Positions 22,496 through 33,726 of a stretch of DNA of 64,000 bases are shown in pieces; within the stretch, counting starts at the first letter, position 1; the number at the start of each line of letters is the position of its first letter. The notes beneath the pieces were generated by a model. It saw only the letters and a list, made by a program, of their open reading frames with translations. It ran no database searches and was not told the origin of the DNA. Made by a program: the position numbers and the translations under genes. The DNA is from Microplitis mediator (lineage: Eukaryota; Arthropoda; Insecta; Hymenoptera; Braconidae): contig NC_079977.1 in the NCBI RefSeq assembly GCF_029852145.1, forward strand, positions 17,920,781 through 17,984,780. The letters are read 5' to 3'.

Positions 22496-23656
22496 TTAAT
22501 ACAGACGGTCTAAATAAATATTTAGTTGAGTTGTGTTCCGGTTACGAAGGAACATTTGGGAGAACAAAGACGCTTTGGATGCAGGATTACTTATTGCAGC
22601 TATAAGGGTTTTGGAGGTAGTAATTGTCAAATTACTAACAAAATTTTCTGCCCGTTTTTCCAAGACAGGATCATCAGTTGCTGATATTATTTTACCTATG
22701 TATAAAAGAGTCGAATTCTTATATTTGAGATGGTCATCATCATTTGGATACACTAATGCCTTAAATAAAAATAATAAAATTATGTCAAATTAACAGTATA
22801 ATTTTGCGAAATAATAATTATTAAAAATTACCTGGAACAAGCAATTGCCTTTTTCTGTACGAGCAACATAGTGCGTTTCGTTATTTATCTTATAGCGAAG
22901 GATAATATTTTCGTTTTTAAACATATATGAATAATAAATATTTCGTTCGCTCAAATTGATAACACGAACTGTCGGAATAATTAATTTTCGTCTTTCAAGT
23001 TCAGAGCAAACAGTAATCTTTACGCATCTGTAATTATTATTTAAATATTTGCGATCAACTCCATAGTCTTTGCGTTTAACCATTTCGTCAAATACGTCAA
23101 ATTTATAATAAGATTCTGCGGGATAATGACTGTACTTTTGATAAGTGACATAGTCCAGTTTTGGTGCGTCATTATCGTCGTATTTAAAACAATCAGTGTA
23201 AACTATCGATGTGGATGGGTTAACTGTTCCATCGGGTACCTCGACTAATATATTATCGACTACAATAGATGAACTGATATTTTTTAAATCATAAACATTG
23301 ATAATGTCACCAGGAATCAAGTATTTCAACGGAGTTTTATGAGTAATTGGATCCAGCGCCAATGTGGTTTGTGATTCTGGTAATTCAGGAAGTGAATGTA
23401 ATTTAAGACCAATAACAGCGTGTTCACCAAGAAGATCAAAAATACTGGAGAATTTGTTTGGATCATGAATCAAATCAAAAAGTGATTTCCCAGATTTATT
23501 TAAATCACCATTGATCTTATTTTCAAGGTCGTGTCTATTGCTAGCTGTTACTACGCGGCCTTTATGCCTAGGAGGTTCGAAAAAATCACCTTCCAAATTT
23601 AGTCCCTCCTGAGATTTTCCGTGTACTTCACACATTTCTGCATTGTTGACATAAAC
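22496..23656 (-). CDS. Unrecognised two-exon gene, duplicate copy 2 (CLFQ family)
   Basis: Same structure as the gene at 10562-11722: exon a 22832-23656 (open to an ATG at 23674), an intron of 72 bp, and exon b 22496-22759 with stop, again without its own ATG. The conserved acceptor-like TTTTCAG|GTTTAT suggests that the visible ATG lies in an intron. Both copies keep intact frames. The region from LKYLIPGD to CLFQ and exon b are close to identical between copies, while the roughly 95 N-terminal residues differ at about a quarter of positions. That contrast suggests different constraint on the two parts. No domain, signal peptide or membrane segment is visible. Function is unknown. Confidence 0.7.
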
Positions 23657-24033
23657 CTGAAAACCAAATTTCATGAATATTGAGTTTATTTACGCAACTA
23701 TCAACAAATTTGCCTTTACCGAAGAGTAAAGTTTCGTCAAAGGCCAGGGATGTCATCACGCGGAGCTTAAAATTGTAATTTATTTTGTTCCACGCATTAT
23801 ATTTTCCTTCTTGCCTGCATCAAAACTGGGAGGTCAAATTCTACAGCCCGTCAAAATAGGCTAACTTCTGACCGATAGTGTGGTAAAGAGATAATACTAA
23901 AAGAACCCGTGAAAAATAACCATATATAATTATATGTGAAAAATTGCCAACTATGGTTACATTTAATCATAGGTAATCAGAAATTACGAATAATTGTATA
24001 TACTAATAATATTACATATTATTGTCGATTCAC

Positions 24034-24173
24034 CAAGAGAATGCATCTCGAGTGTTGTCGTTTTTTACTTCCACTCTAGATGTTTTATGTCTAAATGTTC
24101 TCCCACTTTTCTGTGCGCATGCGCAGTTTACAAATGTTTGGTAGTGGGGGAAATTTCCGAGGTGCATTCTCTT
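24034..24173. mobile_element. Short MITE, AAGAGAATGCAYCTCG termini
   Basis: The left end AAGAGAATGCATCTCG pairs with the right end CGAGGTGCATTCTCTT. The element is about 140 bp and includes a TGCGCATGCGCA palindrome near 24113. It is absent from duplicate copy 1. Confidence 0.7.
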
Positions 24174-24355
24174 ACTGGGACCACAATACACAGTTTTCAG
24201 GGATTGCAAAAAAACTAAGGGTCCCTTTGCCTTTTGGAAGGCATGTATTTTCTTGAAGGGGACGCTAGTAGTACATACATAGATAGTATACGTTCAAAAA
24301 ACAGAGCGAGATGTATACGAATGTAAAAGTAGAAGAATAAGACAGAAAGACTTCA

Positions 24356-24684
24356 TTTTTATAGTAAAATTCGGAATTAATCAATGGTGATTTTTTTCCT
24401 AATTCTTACGAGTCCAAAATATAAAAAAATCATATGATCGTGATTCTCAAACGGAAAGCCGATTTTTAACGGAGAAAAGAAAATTATGATCTTTTTTTTT
24501 TTTAGCCTTTTTGAAATATGTCACTCACCAAAATTTGTCAGAAAATGTCTTTCATACTCCTCTATACCTAGGAATTTTTTTGAATTTTTTGAAGTGGTGG
24601 ATCAATTCAAAAAAAATTAAAAACTCATTTTTTTCTTAAAATCTTGCGTTTTAACAAACTTAAATTTTTTTTAGTTCAAATAAG
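24356..24684. other. AT-rich spacer
   Basis: Nothing recognised. Confidence 0.5.
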
Positions 24685-25435
24685 TAGGGGAGGGTGGGGC
24701 AGAGCGGCCCCCCTGAAATTTTGACCAAAAAAAAAATTTTTTTTTTTTACTAATTACTATAAATCCGATATGTTTGCGCATTTTTACCCCTACGCATGAC
24801 ATTTGGGGCAAAATGGACAAGCCCAAAATTTTGAAAAAGTGATTTTTTCATGTTTTTATCGTCAAATTAAAAAAAAATTATTATAATTCCACATTTTTAG
24901 CCCTACGCATAACACCTGGGGCAAAATGGACCAGCCGAAACTTCCGAAAAAATTATTTTTTCATATTTTTCGGCCGTTTCTCTATGTAAGAGGCAAATTT
25001 GGTCACTAAAAATTTATAAAAATTAAATTTTTTTTTTTAGTTGATAAATTTTTGAAATAAAGTAAAATTATAGAATTGATTTTTTTTTTATTAAATAACA
25101 ATTAGTAATTAAGGTAATCGAGAGTGAACGATTTTTTACGCTTTAAAAAATTTTTTTCGAGTAATATAAAACCAAAAATAGTTGTCAAGAGAAAGAAATA
25201 CATTCTTAATGATGAAAACAATTAAAAGAAAAAAAAAAAAGAAAAAAAAATTTTTTTTATCACTTTTTGAAGGGGGGCCGCTCTGCCCCACAAAAAAAAA
25301 AAAAATTTTTTCAGAATTTTGGCAAAATGCCCATAAATTTGTTCGAAATAGGACAAAAGTAAAGTGATCTTATGGTTGAAAGCCACAAAAAATAATAATT
25401 GGCTTAGGGGGGCCGCTCTGCCCCACCCTCCCCTA
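24685..25435. mobile_element. MITE with GC-rich TIRs, TAGGGGAGGGTGGGGCAGAG
   Basis: The left TIR TAGGGGAGGGTGGGGCAGAG (24685) continues into CGGCCCCCCT. The right end is the exact complement, finishing CCACCCTCCCCTA at 25435. An extra internal copy of GGGGGGCCGCTCTGCCCCAC lies at about 25272. The body is T/A homopolymer-rich with repeated TGGGGCAAAATGGAC units at about 24805 and 24909. No ORF is meaningful. Confidence 0.85.
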
Positions 25436-26156
25436 CGTAGAAAATTTTTTTTATTATAATTTATTTTTTTCTGTATCAACGTTTAAAATATTTCCCAATA
25501 GTATAAAAAAATATACAAGTATTAGGGTGTCGCAAAAAAAAACAAACAAATTTTTTTTCAACGTCTTATGGGCTCAAAAGTTACTTTATATTATAAGAAA
25601 AATCCTTACCGAATTTCGGCCAGATATCTTTAAAATTGAGCTATCACAAATGGGGGTCACCTTTCCCATTTAAAATACACGCGAAAATTCTTTATTTAAG
25701 TTTTTTGTTATTAAGACTATGAAAAAAATTGTTTTTTCCAATTCCGCATAGTATAATTTCATAGGAAATTAGATTCTCTACAAAAAAGTGTTCATGCATC
25801 ATATTCGTCAAACGAACTAGGAAAAAGTTACGGGGTTTCAAAGATCAACAAAAATTCAGTTTCATCAGTGTTAAATTATTTTTTATTATTTTTCATTTTT
25901 ATTCCATCAAACATTTTTTTTTTTCAAATTTTGACGAGCACTTCCTTGTAGAAAATTTAATTTCCTACAAAAAGCATTTGTTATCTTATATACGTCGAAT
26001 GGATAAGAAAAAAGTTACAGGTCTTTAAATGTCAACAAAAAATGAAGTTCATTTTTTCGTTGACAGTTAATTTCCAAAATTTAATATTTTTTAAACTTGA
26101 CTTTTCGTTGACATTTCAAGCCCTGTAACTTCTTACTTATTCATTTGACGTATATA
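25436..26156. other. Fragmentary foldback-like DNA
   Basis: 25523 begins TTAGGGTGTCGCAAAAAAAA, resembling the left end of the TTAGGGTG family seen at 50016, but no matching right end is found. 25750-26150 has repeated TCTCTACAAAAAAG and AAAAAGTTACRG words, probably a decayed element. Confidence 0.5.
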
Positions 26157-27110
26157 CACTGGTCACAGAAATTAAGGGATAGAAAAAAAATCCGAAATTT
26201 TTAGGTGATTTTCAACATGCTGTAACTTGGTGAGAAATGGTCGTATAAAAAAACTAAAAAAAGCAAATTCTAGCCTCAAGTTTCTAGTTTTCAGATCTGG
26301 ACCTCAAAATTTTTTATCATGTACGGTTCCGGAGTAATCATAAGAAAACCAACGAAAAAAAAATTTTCAAAATTTTTGCTGGTCTTTCAATACCTCTATG
26401 GGCGACAATAAATTTTTTTGAATAATCCGACTGTCTGACTTTTCTCGGAAATTTTATGCCCTTTAATTTGGTGGCCTGAAAAAGTCTCTACGACGATTTG
26501 GCGCCGAGTTATCATTGATCAAAGCAAAAAAGTCGATTTTGGCTTTGATAATCAATAACTCCTGAAATATTGGTCGTACAGAGAATGGAAGCAGGGTTTT
26601 GAAAACTGGAAAACATTCTCTATCAGGCAAAATTAGTGACATTTGATAGAAAAATTTTTTTTAAAGCGATATTTTTGGTAAAAAACAGGTCAAAATTCAC
26701 AAATTTAAGGATATTCGGAATCTTGCTATAACTTTGGATATAACGGATGAACAAAGGATATTTTCGACTTTTTTCAACCTCAAAGTGTCCTGAAAAAACC
26801 CTAAAAATTTCAAATCGCTGCGATTTTTCTTTCTTAGTGCCCCGAAGCTTTAAATTTATCGATTTTGTCAAAAATCACCATAATTGGTAGTTTCTCGGTT
26901 TTTGTTCATTTTTTCGATTTGAAAATGGTTTTTTTTACCGATAATCTTCATTTCTTTGATCAAAAAGATCAAGTATCGAAAAATTTTGGAAAAAAAAAAA
27001 TTTTGAAAAAATTTTTTTTTTTTTTCAAATTTTTTTTTTTGTTGTATCTGCAATGATTTATCATTGTCAAAAAAAATTCCTAAAATTTTTTTTACCGCCG
27101 GCATTAGAGT
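26157..27110. other. One-ended inverted-repeat element remnant
   Basis: The left end ACACTGGTCACAGAAATTAA resembles transposon ends, and the following AGGTGATTTTCAACATGCTG is parallel to the sequence after the left end of 12039-13001. No right end is found. The rest is AT-rich with overlapping spurious ORFs on both strands. Confidence 0.45.
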
Positions 27111-27825
27111 TACCCAAAGGGTATGTTTGTTAAGTTGTCATTTGAAGCAGATGCAGTTACAGTGGTTCAATTCTTAGCTTAAATGTTTTCAAACAATATT
27201 AAAAATTAAAAATATGTTCTTTTCCGTAATTTATTTTATTTTTTGTCACAATCGATTGCCTATTTTTTCAAATTTCTTAAAATTATTAATAAAAATTACC
27301 TTATAATTATATACATTTTTCAAATTTTAAATGTCCCGAACGAGCGCGCGAGCAGCTTCGTCATACATCATCACACTTCGACAAGTTTCGGCGTCGGGAC
27401 AGCTGATGTATAAAAAATAACATCGAGATGACGAGAAAATTAATTAACATTTAAATAATTTACAAATTACAGCTCGTAGGAACTTAAATGAGGGCTCATT
27501 TTATTCATTGTTTTTTTTTCTTCAAGTTTTATTAAGGGTTTTTTTATCCATGTGCTATAGTTTGTTAGATATTTGCGTTAAACCGGAATTTTGACCATTT
27601 TGTTATAAAAAAACATATTTGCGACGCACTTTTTTGGTGGATTTTTTCGGTTGTCGTAGTTTTAGCATATTCTGAATCATTCTGTGGAAAAATTATTCGG
27701 CCAGGAATTATCACCAGCAAGAGTTACTTTTTGGACCTAACTCGACTGGACTAATTAATGAACTCTCATTTCATTCTATGCCACGCAATATATTATTTTC
27801 AAATTAAATTTAAGCAATTTCTTAC
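27111..27825. other. 3' side of the third CLFQ paralogue, exon b not found
   Basis: A GC-richer patch lies at 27340-27410 (GCGCGCGAGCAGC, then a TATAAAA). I searched the minus strand for a match to the ALV.PNDDD exon of the other two paralogues and saw none. Confidence 0.4.
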
Positions 27826-28416
27826 TTGGAATAGACACTCCCCGGTAGTGATAGACTTCACAAAATGTGTTCTTCTATTTCCTTTCAATCGTAAAACAGC
27901 TGTTTCATCAAGTAATAGTTTATATTTTATTTGATTATCAATAAATGAAAGATTCTCTTCATCAATTATTCGAATATTAAAATGTTGAATTTTTTTAGTC
28001 TTGCATATTGTAACAATACCATATGAATATTTATCGTCAATATAACTGTCGCGAATGCCAAAGTAATTATACTTTAGCCTATCGGTGCTGTTAAATAGTT
28101 CTAGTGGATCGGCTGCTGTATCATCAATTATTATTTCCGGATAAGAATAAGGCACTAAAGATCTTAGAGGTAAACATTTTTCTTTTTTCACAGTTACATA
28201 ATGGATGTTATGAAGAAGGTCGGTTTTAGTAAATTCCACTGCTTTATAACCATCGAACATATTTCCAAAGGTTTCAATTGATGATGCGTTGAAATCGTCT
28301 AGATTAACAATGTCACCAATAGACAATTCCAATAATGGCACTGTTTCAGCATTTATACTTATTGTGATAAGTGCAATGATGATATTGAACAATAATTTAG
28401 TTTTTATTGCGTACAT
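27826..28416 (-). CDS. Third CLFQ-family paralogue, first exon with signal peptide
   Basis: ATG at 28416 followed by a clear signal peptide (about 23 residues, ending ITISINA). The next segment aligns with the core of the duplicated pair (LSIGDIVNLDDF against LIPGDIINVDDL). It ends ITTGECLFQ at 27826, exactly where the pair splices, with donor CCAA|GTAAGA. This gives 197 residues with a secretory start and without the variable N-terminal block of the other two. The second exon is missing or unrecognisable within about 700 bp downstream, so the gene may be truncated by transposon insertion. The signal peptide is the best evidence that the family is secreted. Confidence 0.65.
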
Positions 28417-29649
28417 TTTATATAGTTATTGCACTCGTTTTTTTATCGAACGTATTGTGACCAACTGATTATTCGTTTTGTTTAATAAAACTTAGTGTGT
28501 TTCAAAAAAACAATGTTGTAGATTAGATATTAATGATTTCCATTAATTTTTTATCTTAACGAAAATTAATTGGGATTTCTATTGGTCAAAGAAATATAAA
28601 AAAACTTTTTAATGATTATTAATTTCTTATCTGCTACAAGCGATAATCATTAATTACATTTTGTAGAATTTATAACTCTGTCCATTATAATAAATTATAA
28701 TAATTTTTAGGATATCTATACTTTTCTGACTTGACGGAACAAAAATTACTATCTTTGACAAAAACAATTTCCTCGTCTATATGATTATATATAATTTTAT
28801 TTAAGTATTTTCTAGCGAATTCTTTCCAAGGACAACTTTTCAGTGAATGCCACCCTGAGCGAGTGCGTATGTCTTGTAAAATTTTGTCGAAAAATTTACC
28901 TATAATTAAATCGCATAAAAATATACGGAATAAAAGGACTTTTTAAAGATTCGTGATCAAAATAATCACCAGAGAATAAAATGATAACTTATCTGTATAA
29001 CAAAAATATGTTCCAAAAATTTTTCTTACAGTGAACTTTCAAAATTGAAACAATTTTGAGCTTTCCCTGTTTAGAAAATCTCATAGAATCCATTAGATTC
29101 TCATAAATTCCCATAGAAATTTGATAAGAATAAATGAGTTCTATGAGAAGTGCTATAGTTAAGTACAGAGCCTTATACATGCAGCTATGAGAATCTATCG
29201 GATTTTTTAAGCAGGGTTGATTTGAATATTTTTGGAACTTTAAAATGTTTATTTAATGTGTTTTTTTTTTTATTTTTTAAGCAGAATTGATTTGAATTGT
29301 CAATTTTGTGAGTTTATAAAAAATTCAAAATTAGTTCCAATTACTCATTTCCCGGACGATTTTTGAACGAATCAATGAGTGAAAAACTCTGACCTTCCCA
29401 AAAAGTTCTAATAAATGAAAAAAATGGACTGACCCTGACGTCCTCCAGTAGAAAATAGATTGTAATATAATTTATATGAAAAAAATTTATTAAACTAGTA
29501 AATAATTTAAAATAAAAAGATTAAAATAAATTTTAGGTCAAATCAAATTTTTTTCAAGCCCTCCTCAGTAAATAAAGCAGTTAGTTGGAAAATAGCTATT
29601 GGCGTAACTAGTAGGGTAAGTGATTCATAATGTGTCAGCGCGATGCGTT
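28417..29649. other. Intergenic DNA, partly repeat-like
   Basis: 28417-28850 shows nothing. 28990-29230 contains several TCTATGAGAATCT/CCATAGAATCT-like words in both orientations, suggesting a decayed foldback. No gene is supported. Confidence 0.4.
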
Positions 29650-29652
29650 TAG

Positions 29653-29907
29653 CACGAGTCGAAGGTGCGCAGGCACGAGCGAAGCGATTTTACGGAGTAT
29701 GAGAATGTTATCAGAGGGTGTTTCTACAAGGGTGTGGTGAGGAAGAAATTATTAGATGAGGCTCATAAGCTAACTATTTTCAATATTATTGGTTACTTAC
29801 CGTATCCTTGTATGCGTAAAATAATGGATTGCTTTAGTAATAGTGATTTGAAAGATGTGATCAGTGAATATGAATTTCTTATGGTGCCTAAATTGAGCGA
29901 CGGCTGA
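29653..29907 (+). pseudogene. C-terminal exon fragment, possibly PRANC/F-box-like
   Basis: Open frame from an acceptor-like TTTAG|CACGAG to TGA at 29907, with AATAAA at about 29959. There is no ATG at its start, so this is a last exon or a fragment. About 84 residues. The segment LTIFNIIGYLPYPCMRK, then DCFSNSDLKDVI, resembles the F-box-like LP...I...LS..DL pattern of PRANC domains, which end ankyrin-repeat proteins in parasitoid wasps. No ankyrin repeats are visible upstream, where transposon-like GCGCAGGCACGAGCGAAGCG occurs. The family call is inference from a short motif. Confidence 0.4.
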
Positions 29908-29976
29908 ATTTGAGACGATAATTTTTGTAAAATGTTGTAATGTTTTTAATATAGTTTCAATAAATCTACATTTGTT

Positions 29977-30131
29977 TACCCTGATTAAAAAAAATGATTA
30001 AAAAGTATTTAAAATGATTTGTTTTTTAATCATTTTAAATACTTTTTAATCCTTCAAATCATTTCTAATCCTGTCTCTTATGGACATTTAACGTGTGAAA
30101 TCATTTTTAATCATTTTTTTTAATCAGGGTA
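29977..30131. mobile_element. Small palindromic MITE, TACCCTGATTAAAAAAAATG
   Basis: The two ends are exact complements. Internal copies of GATTAAAAAGTATTTAAAAT and its complement make the whole roughly 155 bp one hairpin. It sits just beyond the poly(A) signal of the preceding fragment. Confidence 0.8.
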
Positions 30132-30234
30132 TGTTCATAAGCGGTTGAAAGCTGATGATTATTTTTTACAGACCTAGAGTGCTAACATGTGAAGTATTTC
30201 TCATAAAAACCTTGTTGAAATCTTACGCAAACCT

Positions 30235-30444
30235 GTTCACGGGTAATTACCGTAATTTACAGTACAATACGGTGTCTTAAGGTAAACGTACAATATTTTC
30301 CGGCAAACGTTCGGTGGTTTGACCGTAGATTTGCAGTCAGAGAACGGTAATCTACCATTAAATTGCGGCAAGCCTACAGTATTGTACCATAAAGTGAAGT
30401 ATTGCACTCCCTAGCGGATCTGAATTACGGTAAATTAAGGTATA
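30235..30444. repeat. Short inverted-repeat DNA with TTACCGTAA words
   Basis: The left TAATTACCGTAATTTACAGT and the right AATTACGGTAAATTAAGGTA are imperfect complements. It is probably a MITE of about 210 bp abutting the next one. Confidence 0.55.
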
Positions 30445-31080
30445 CTCTCTTAAAATGAACCAGTGAAATTCACTGATTCAACCAGTGGAATAAGATGATC
30501 GCTTGGCTCACTGGTTGAACCAGTGATACGCCGGTGTACTACATAAATATAAACACAAAATAGGTTAGATTAATTTTATTTTATTATAAACGTTTATTTA
30601 TAAACAAAGTGAAGTCAAACAAAAAGAGTCTTAATAACAATTATATTTAATTAAAAATTATTTAGTAGTAAAATAAATAATATTTATTAGGATTTATAAA
30701 TATTTAATTTGTTTCCATTTTCAATGGGCTTTTTATATTGTTCAATTTTAAAATTATGTCATTCATTTTTGAGGTTAGCTCCAAGCTATTGAAATTACTC
30801 CAAAGTTATTTATTTTTAAACTCTGTAAAAATTGTGTCATATAATTATTATTGTTCTATAAAAGTTAGTTAAAATATTACATGAAGATAATCAATAAATA
30901 TTACTTATTTATTGACATAATAAAACACTTAAATATACTCATGTACATAATGCTGCTGTACCCGCGCGCTTACATACTTTTAGTTCACTGGTTAAAACCA
31001 GTGGGCGCGACGTTCACTGATTCAACCAGTGAAACTCACTGGTTGAATCAGTGGAATTTCACTGGTTCATTTTAAGAGAG
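30445..31080. mobile_element. Complete MITE, CTCTCTTAAAATGAACCAGT family
   Basis: TIRs are at both ends and TA dinucleotides lie directly outside each, an expected target duplication. Each end carries several GATTCAACCAGTG/CACTGGTTGAATC palindromic units. The body matches 15170-15643 in inverted orientation. Confidence 0.85.
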
Positions 31081-31214
31081 TAAGTAATTACGAAATTTCA
31101 GTTTCATTAACTAGATTTATATTTATAACAACTATTTCATATTAACTTTAAATCAACAGTTATAATAAAAACAATTTCTCTTTACTTATTCTAAAACAAT
31201 CAAGTTATAGTTAA

Positions 31215-33538
31215 CCCTCGCGGAATTGCCATAACGGTATTTCTACGGTATTTTCCGAGTATTTTTTGGGTATAAGTATTATTACGGTATACCCTAGGTA
31301 TAAATGCGGTGTGTTTGTGAAATTTTATTACCGTATTAATACCGTAAATATATTGTGTTGATACCAAATTTATATAGGGACTGTACCGTATTTATACTGT
31401 GTTTATACCGTATTTACGCTCTCGCTATACCGTATTTGTACAATGATTATACTCCATTTATATGGTTTTTATGCTGTACTTAAACGTCGGTTATACCGTA
31501 TTTATACGGTTGTTATACCTCATTTAAACAGTGGTTACACGGTATTCATATAATGTTCGCACCGTATTTAAACGGTATTTATGCGGTATAAATATGGTGG
31601 TTATGCCGCATTTATACAGTGATTATGCCGTCTCACTCTTACAGGCTGAAAAATACTTTTCATATCTTTCAGTTTTATTAACAAACAATCTTCAGATTCT
31701 ATAACAGATACAATATGTTTTACTACTACTTGCATTCTTAAATGGCTCATCTCTTCACTATGTTCTGCTTTCAATTTTTCAATAAAAAAGTACAGCTGTA
31801 AAAATGAACTAGTTCATTTTTACGTTCACAAAAAAATTTTTTCAAAAAAATTTCTCTCATTAACAAATAAAAACTCTTGAAACTAGTAAAAATTTTTCAA
31901 TTTAAACATAAAAATATGTTTACTTGAGGAAAAAAAATTTTGATTCAAGATTAAAATTTCAAGATAATTATTTACTTGGTGCAAGAAAATTTTACTTTTC
32001 CGAATCGTTAAAACAAAATTTCTTGAATCAGGAATTGTTTTCTTGATTCGAGTTAATTGTTTTTTCTATGTAGTAATGATTCGCAAGAACATCAGATAAT
32101 TTTGAAATACATTTAGGATCAATATTAATAACTAGGATTATTTTATGATTAAAAATTACATTCTTCAATTGAAACATGTCTAAACACTGCAGTGTTTATG
32201 TCGTATGGGTATTTTGACATAAAAGTCTTTTTTTAGCTCATCAAGTTCTTTATTTGTACATTATAAAAACCTTCACGCGTCTTTTAAATTTTAGTTTCTC
32301 TACACAGAAAATACAGTTAACTTGAACTAAGAAAAATATTCTTGATACAAGAAAATTTTTTTTAAAGATTCGGAAAATAAAAATTTTTTTACATCAAATA
32401 AATAATTATTTTGAAATCTTTACTTTGAATCAAAATTTTTTTTCCTCAAGTTAACAAATTTTTATGCTTTAGTCGAAAAATTTTTAATTGTTTTAAAAGT
32501 TTTTATTTCTCAAAATAAGAGATATTTTATTGAAGAAAGCCGTGCCAGGTTATTGTAGCAATATTGCATTTTTTTGTTTGAAAAAAATAAAATTTCTTGG
32601 AATAATTACTATTTGTTTAACAAAAGAATTTTCGTATGCTCCAACCAAAAAAAAAAAAAAAGTTACTCAAACCGAGAGAAAAATTTCTTGGGAGAAAAGA
32701 TATATATGGAAGAGAGGGAAGTCACTGGTGCTAGGCAGCAGCAGCGAGAATAGTTCGGTGCGCGCCACTAGGAAGCGCCTACGATTTGTAGTGTCCCTGG
32801 TAAGAAACTTATTTCAGAAGTGTTATATTCCGAAATTGTGACCATTCTGGCGCGGGTACTCCTCCGTTAATTGATAGAGTGATAAGTACCTTTTTTGATG
32901 GTAATATAGTACAACCTATATTACATAATGACAAAAATATTTATTATCAATGTTTCCATAAATAATTTATCTCTGAATTTGAACTTGAGCTTTAACAAAA
33001 ATATTTTAATCAAAAGTCTATAGAATCTCTACTATATGATTAAAAATATACGAGTGACATAATACATTGTAAAGCAATATAAATAATTATATAGAGCCAT
33101 TTATCATTAATAATTATATATAGTTTTCTTTACCTTGTACTGGATAAATTCCGTATAAACACCTCATTAAATCAGTAGAATTGTTGTGTGAACTCGGTAG
33201 AAATGCCGTATAAATTCAGTAGAAATGCCGTATTATTGCGCTAACAATGTCATATTGTTACGGTAGAAATTTCGTATTAATATCATATACATTAAGTATT
33301 AATCTTATAGAAATGCCGTATTAATACAGTAGAAGTACCGTATTATTACGGTAGAAATAACGTATTAATACGGTAGAAATGCCGTATAAGCTTCGTATAA
33401 ACGCAGTATAAGCTCTGTAGGAATACCGTAATTAAATTTCACAAACATACCGTATAAATACGATAAAACTACTTGTTATCGACTACGTGTATGCTCTTTT
33501 AATACAGTGTTCAAACCGTATCATGAAAACCGCGAGGG
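31215..33538. mobile_element. Foldback element with CCCTCGCGG ends and ACCGTAT arrays
   Basis: Left CCCTCGCGGAATT (31215) and right CGCGAGGG (to 33538). Both arms are minisatellites of ACCGTATTTATAC-like units (31230-31640) and AATACGGTAGAAATGCCGTA-like units (33130-33460), in opposite orientation. The centre (31645-33120) holds a second, imperfect palindrome (arms about 31850-32060 and 32300-32520) and AT-rich DNA. The small plus-strand ORF near 32530-32841 is not convincing. Confidence 0.65.
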
Positions 33539-33726
33539 ATACTTTCCTATATGGATTTCTATGGGTTCTCATGCCATCACACATGGATTTTGTTAATAAG
33601 GAAAGCAATTATGATTATTTTACCGCCGGATTACACGATTGTATGACTGAATATCGACTCTTACTACTACATGCCACTGATTCCATTTACTTAGCAATTA
33701 AAATAATGAAGTTAATAACGAGTTAA
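33539..33726 (+). pseudogene. Short unassigned exon-like ORF
   Basis: Open from inside the end of the preceding element to TAA at 33726. The last 60 or so residues (from DTFLYGF onward) look more protein-like than their surroundings. The string YFTAGLHDCMTEYRLLL vaguely recalls the Orange domain of Hairy/E(spl) proteins, but no bHLH is nearby. It could be a gene fragment cut by the element, or chance. Confidence 0.2.

Larger units (their letters stand above)
22394..24355. repeat. Segmental duplication, copy 2
   Basis: Direct-orientation counterpart of 10446-13205, about 11 kb away. It begins GTAGGTGAAAATATTGGGGT and ends near GACAGAAAGACT. A small MITE (24034-24173) sits where copy 1 has a different, larger element. 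Confidence 0.8.

Noticed and set aside
25182..25479. Lysine- and phenylalanine-rich ORFs
   Set aside because: Translations of A/T runs in the GC-ended MITE.
10562..28416. Idea that the CLFQ genes belong to an integrated viral segment
   Set aside because: No viral structural or excision motif was seen nearby and I recognise no viral homologue. The ordinary explanation is a host gene family amid MITEs.
32530..32841. 103-residue plus-strand ORF
   Set aside because: Starts without context inside a foldback element, has a run of five lysines from an A-tract and no recognisable motif.
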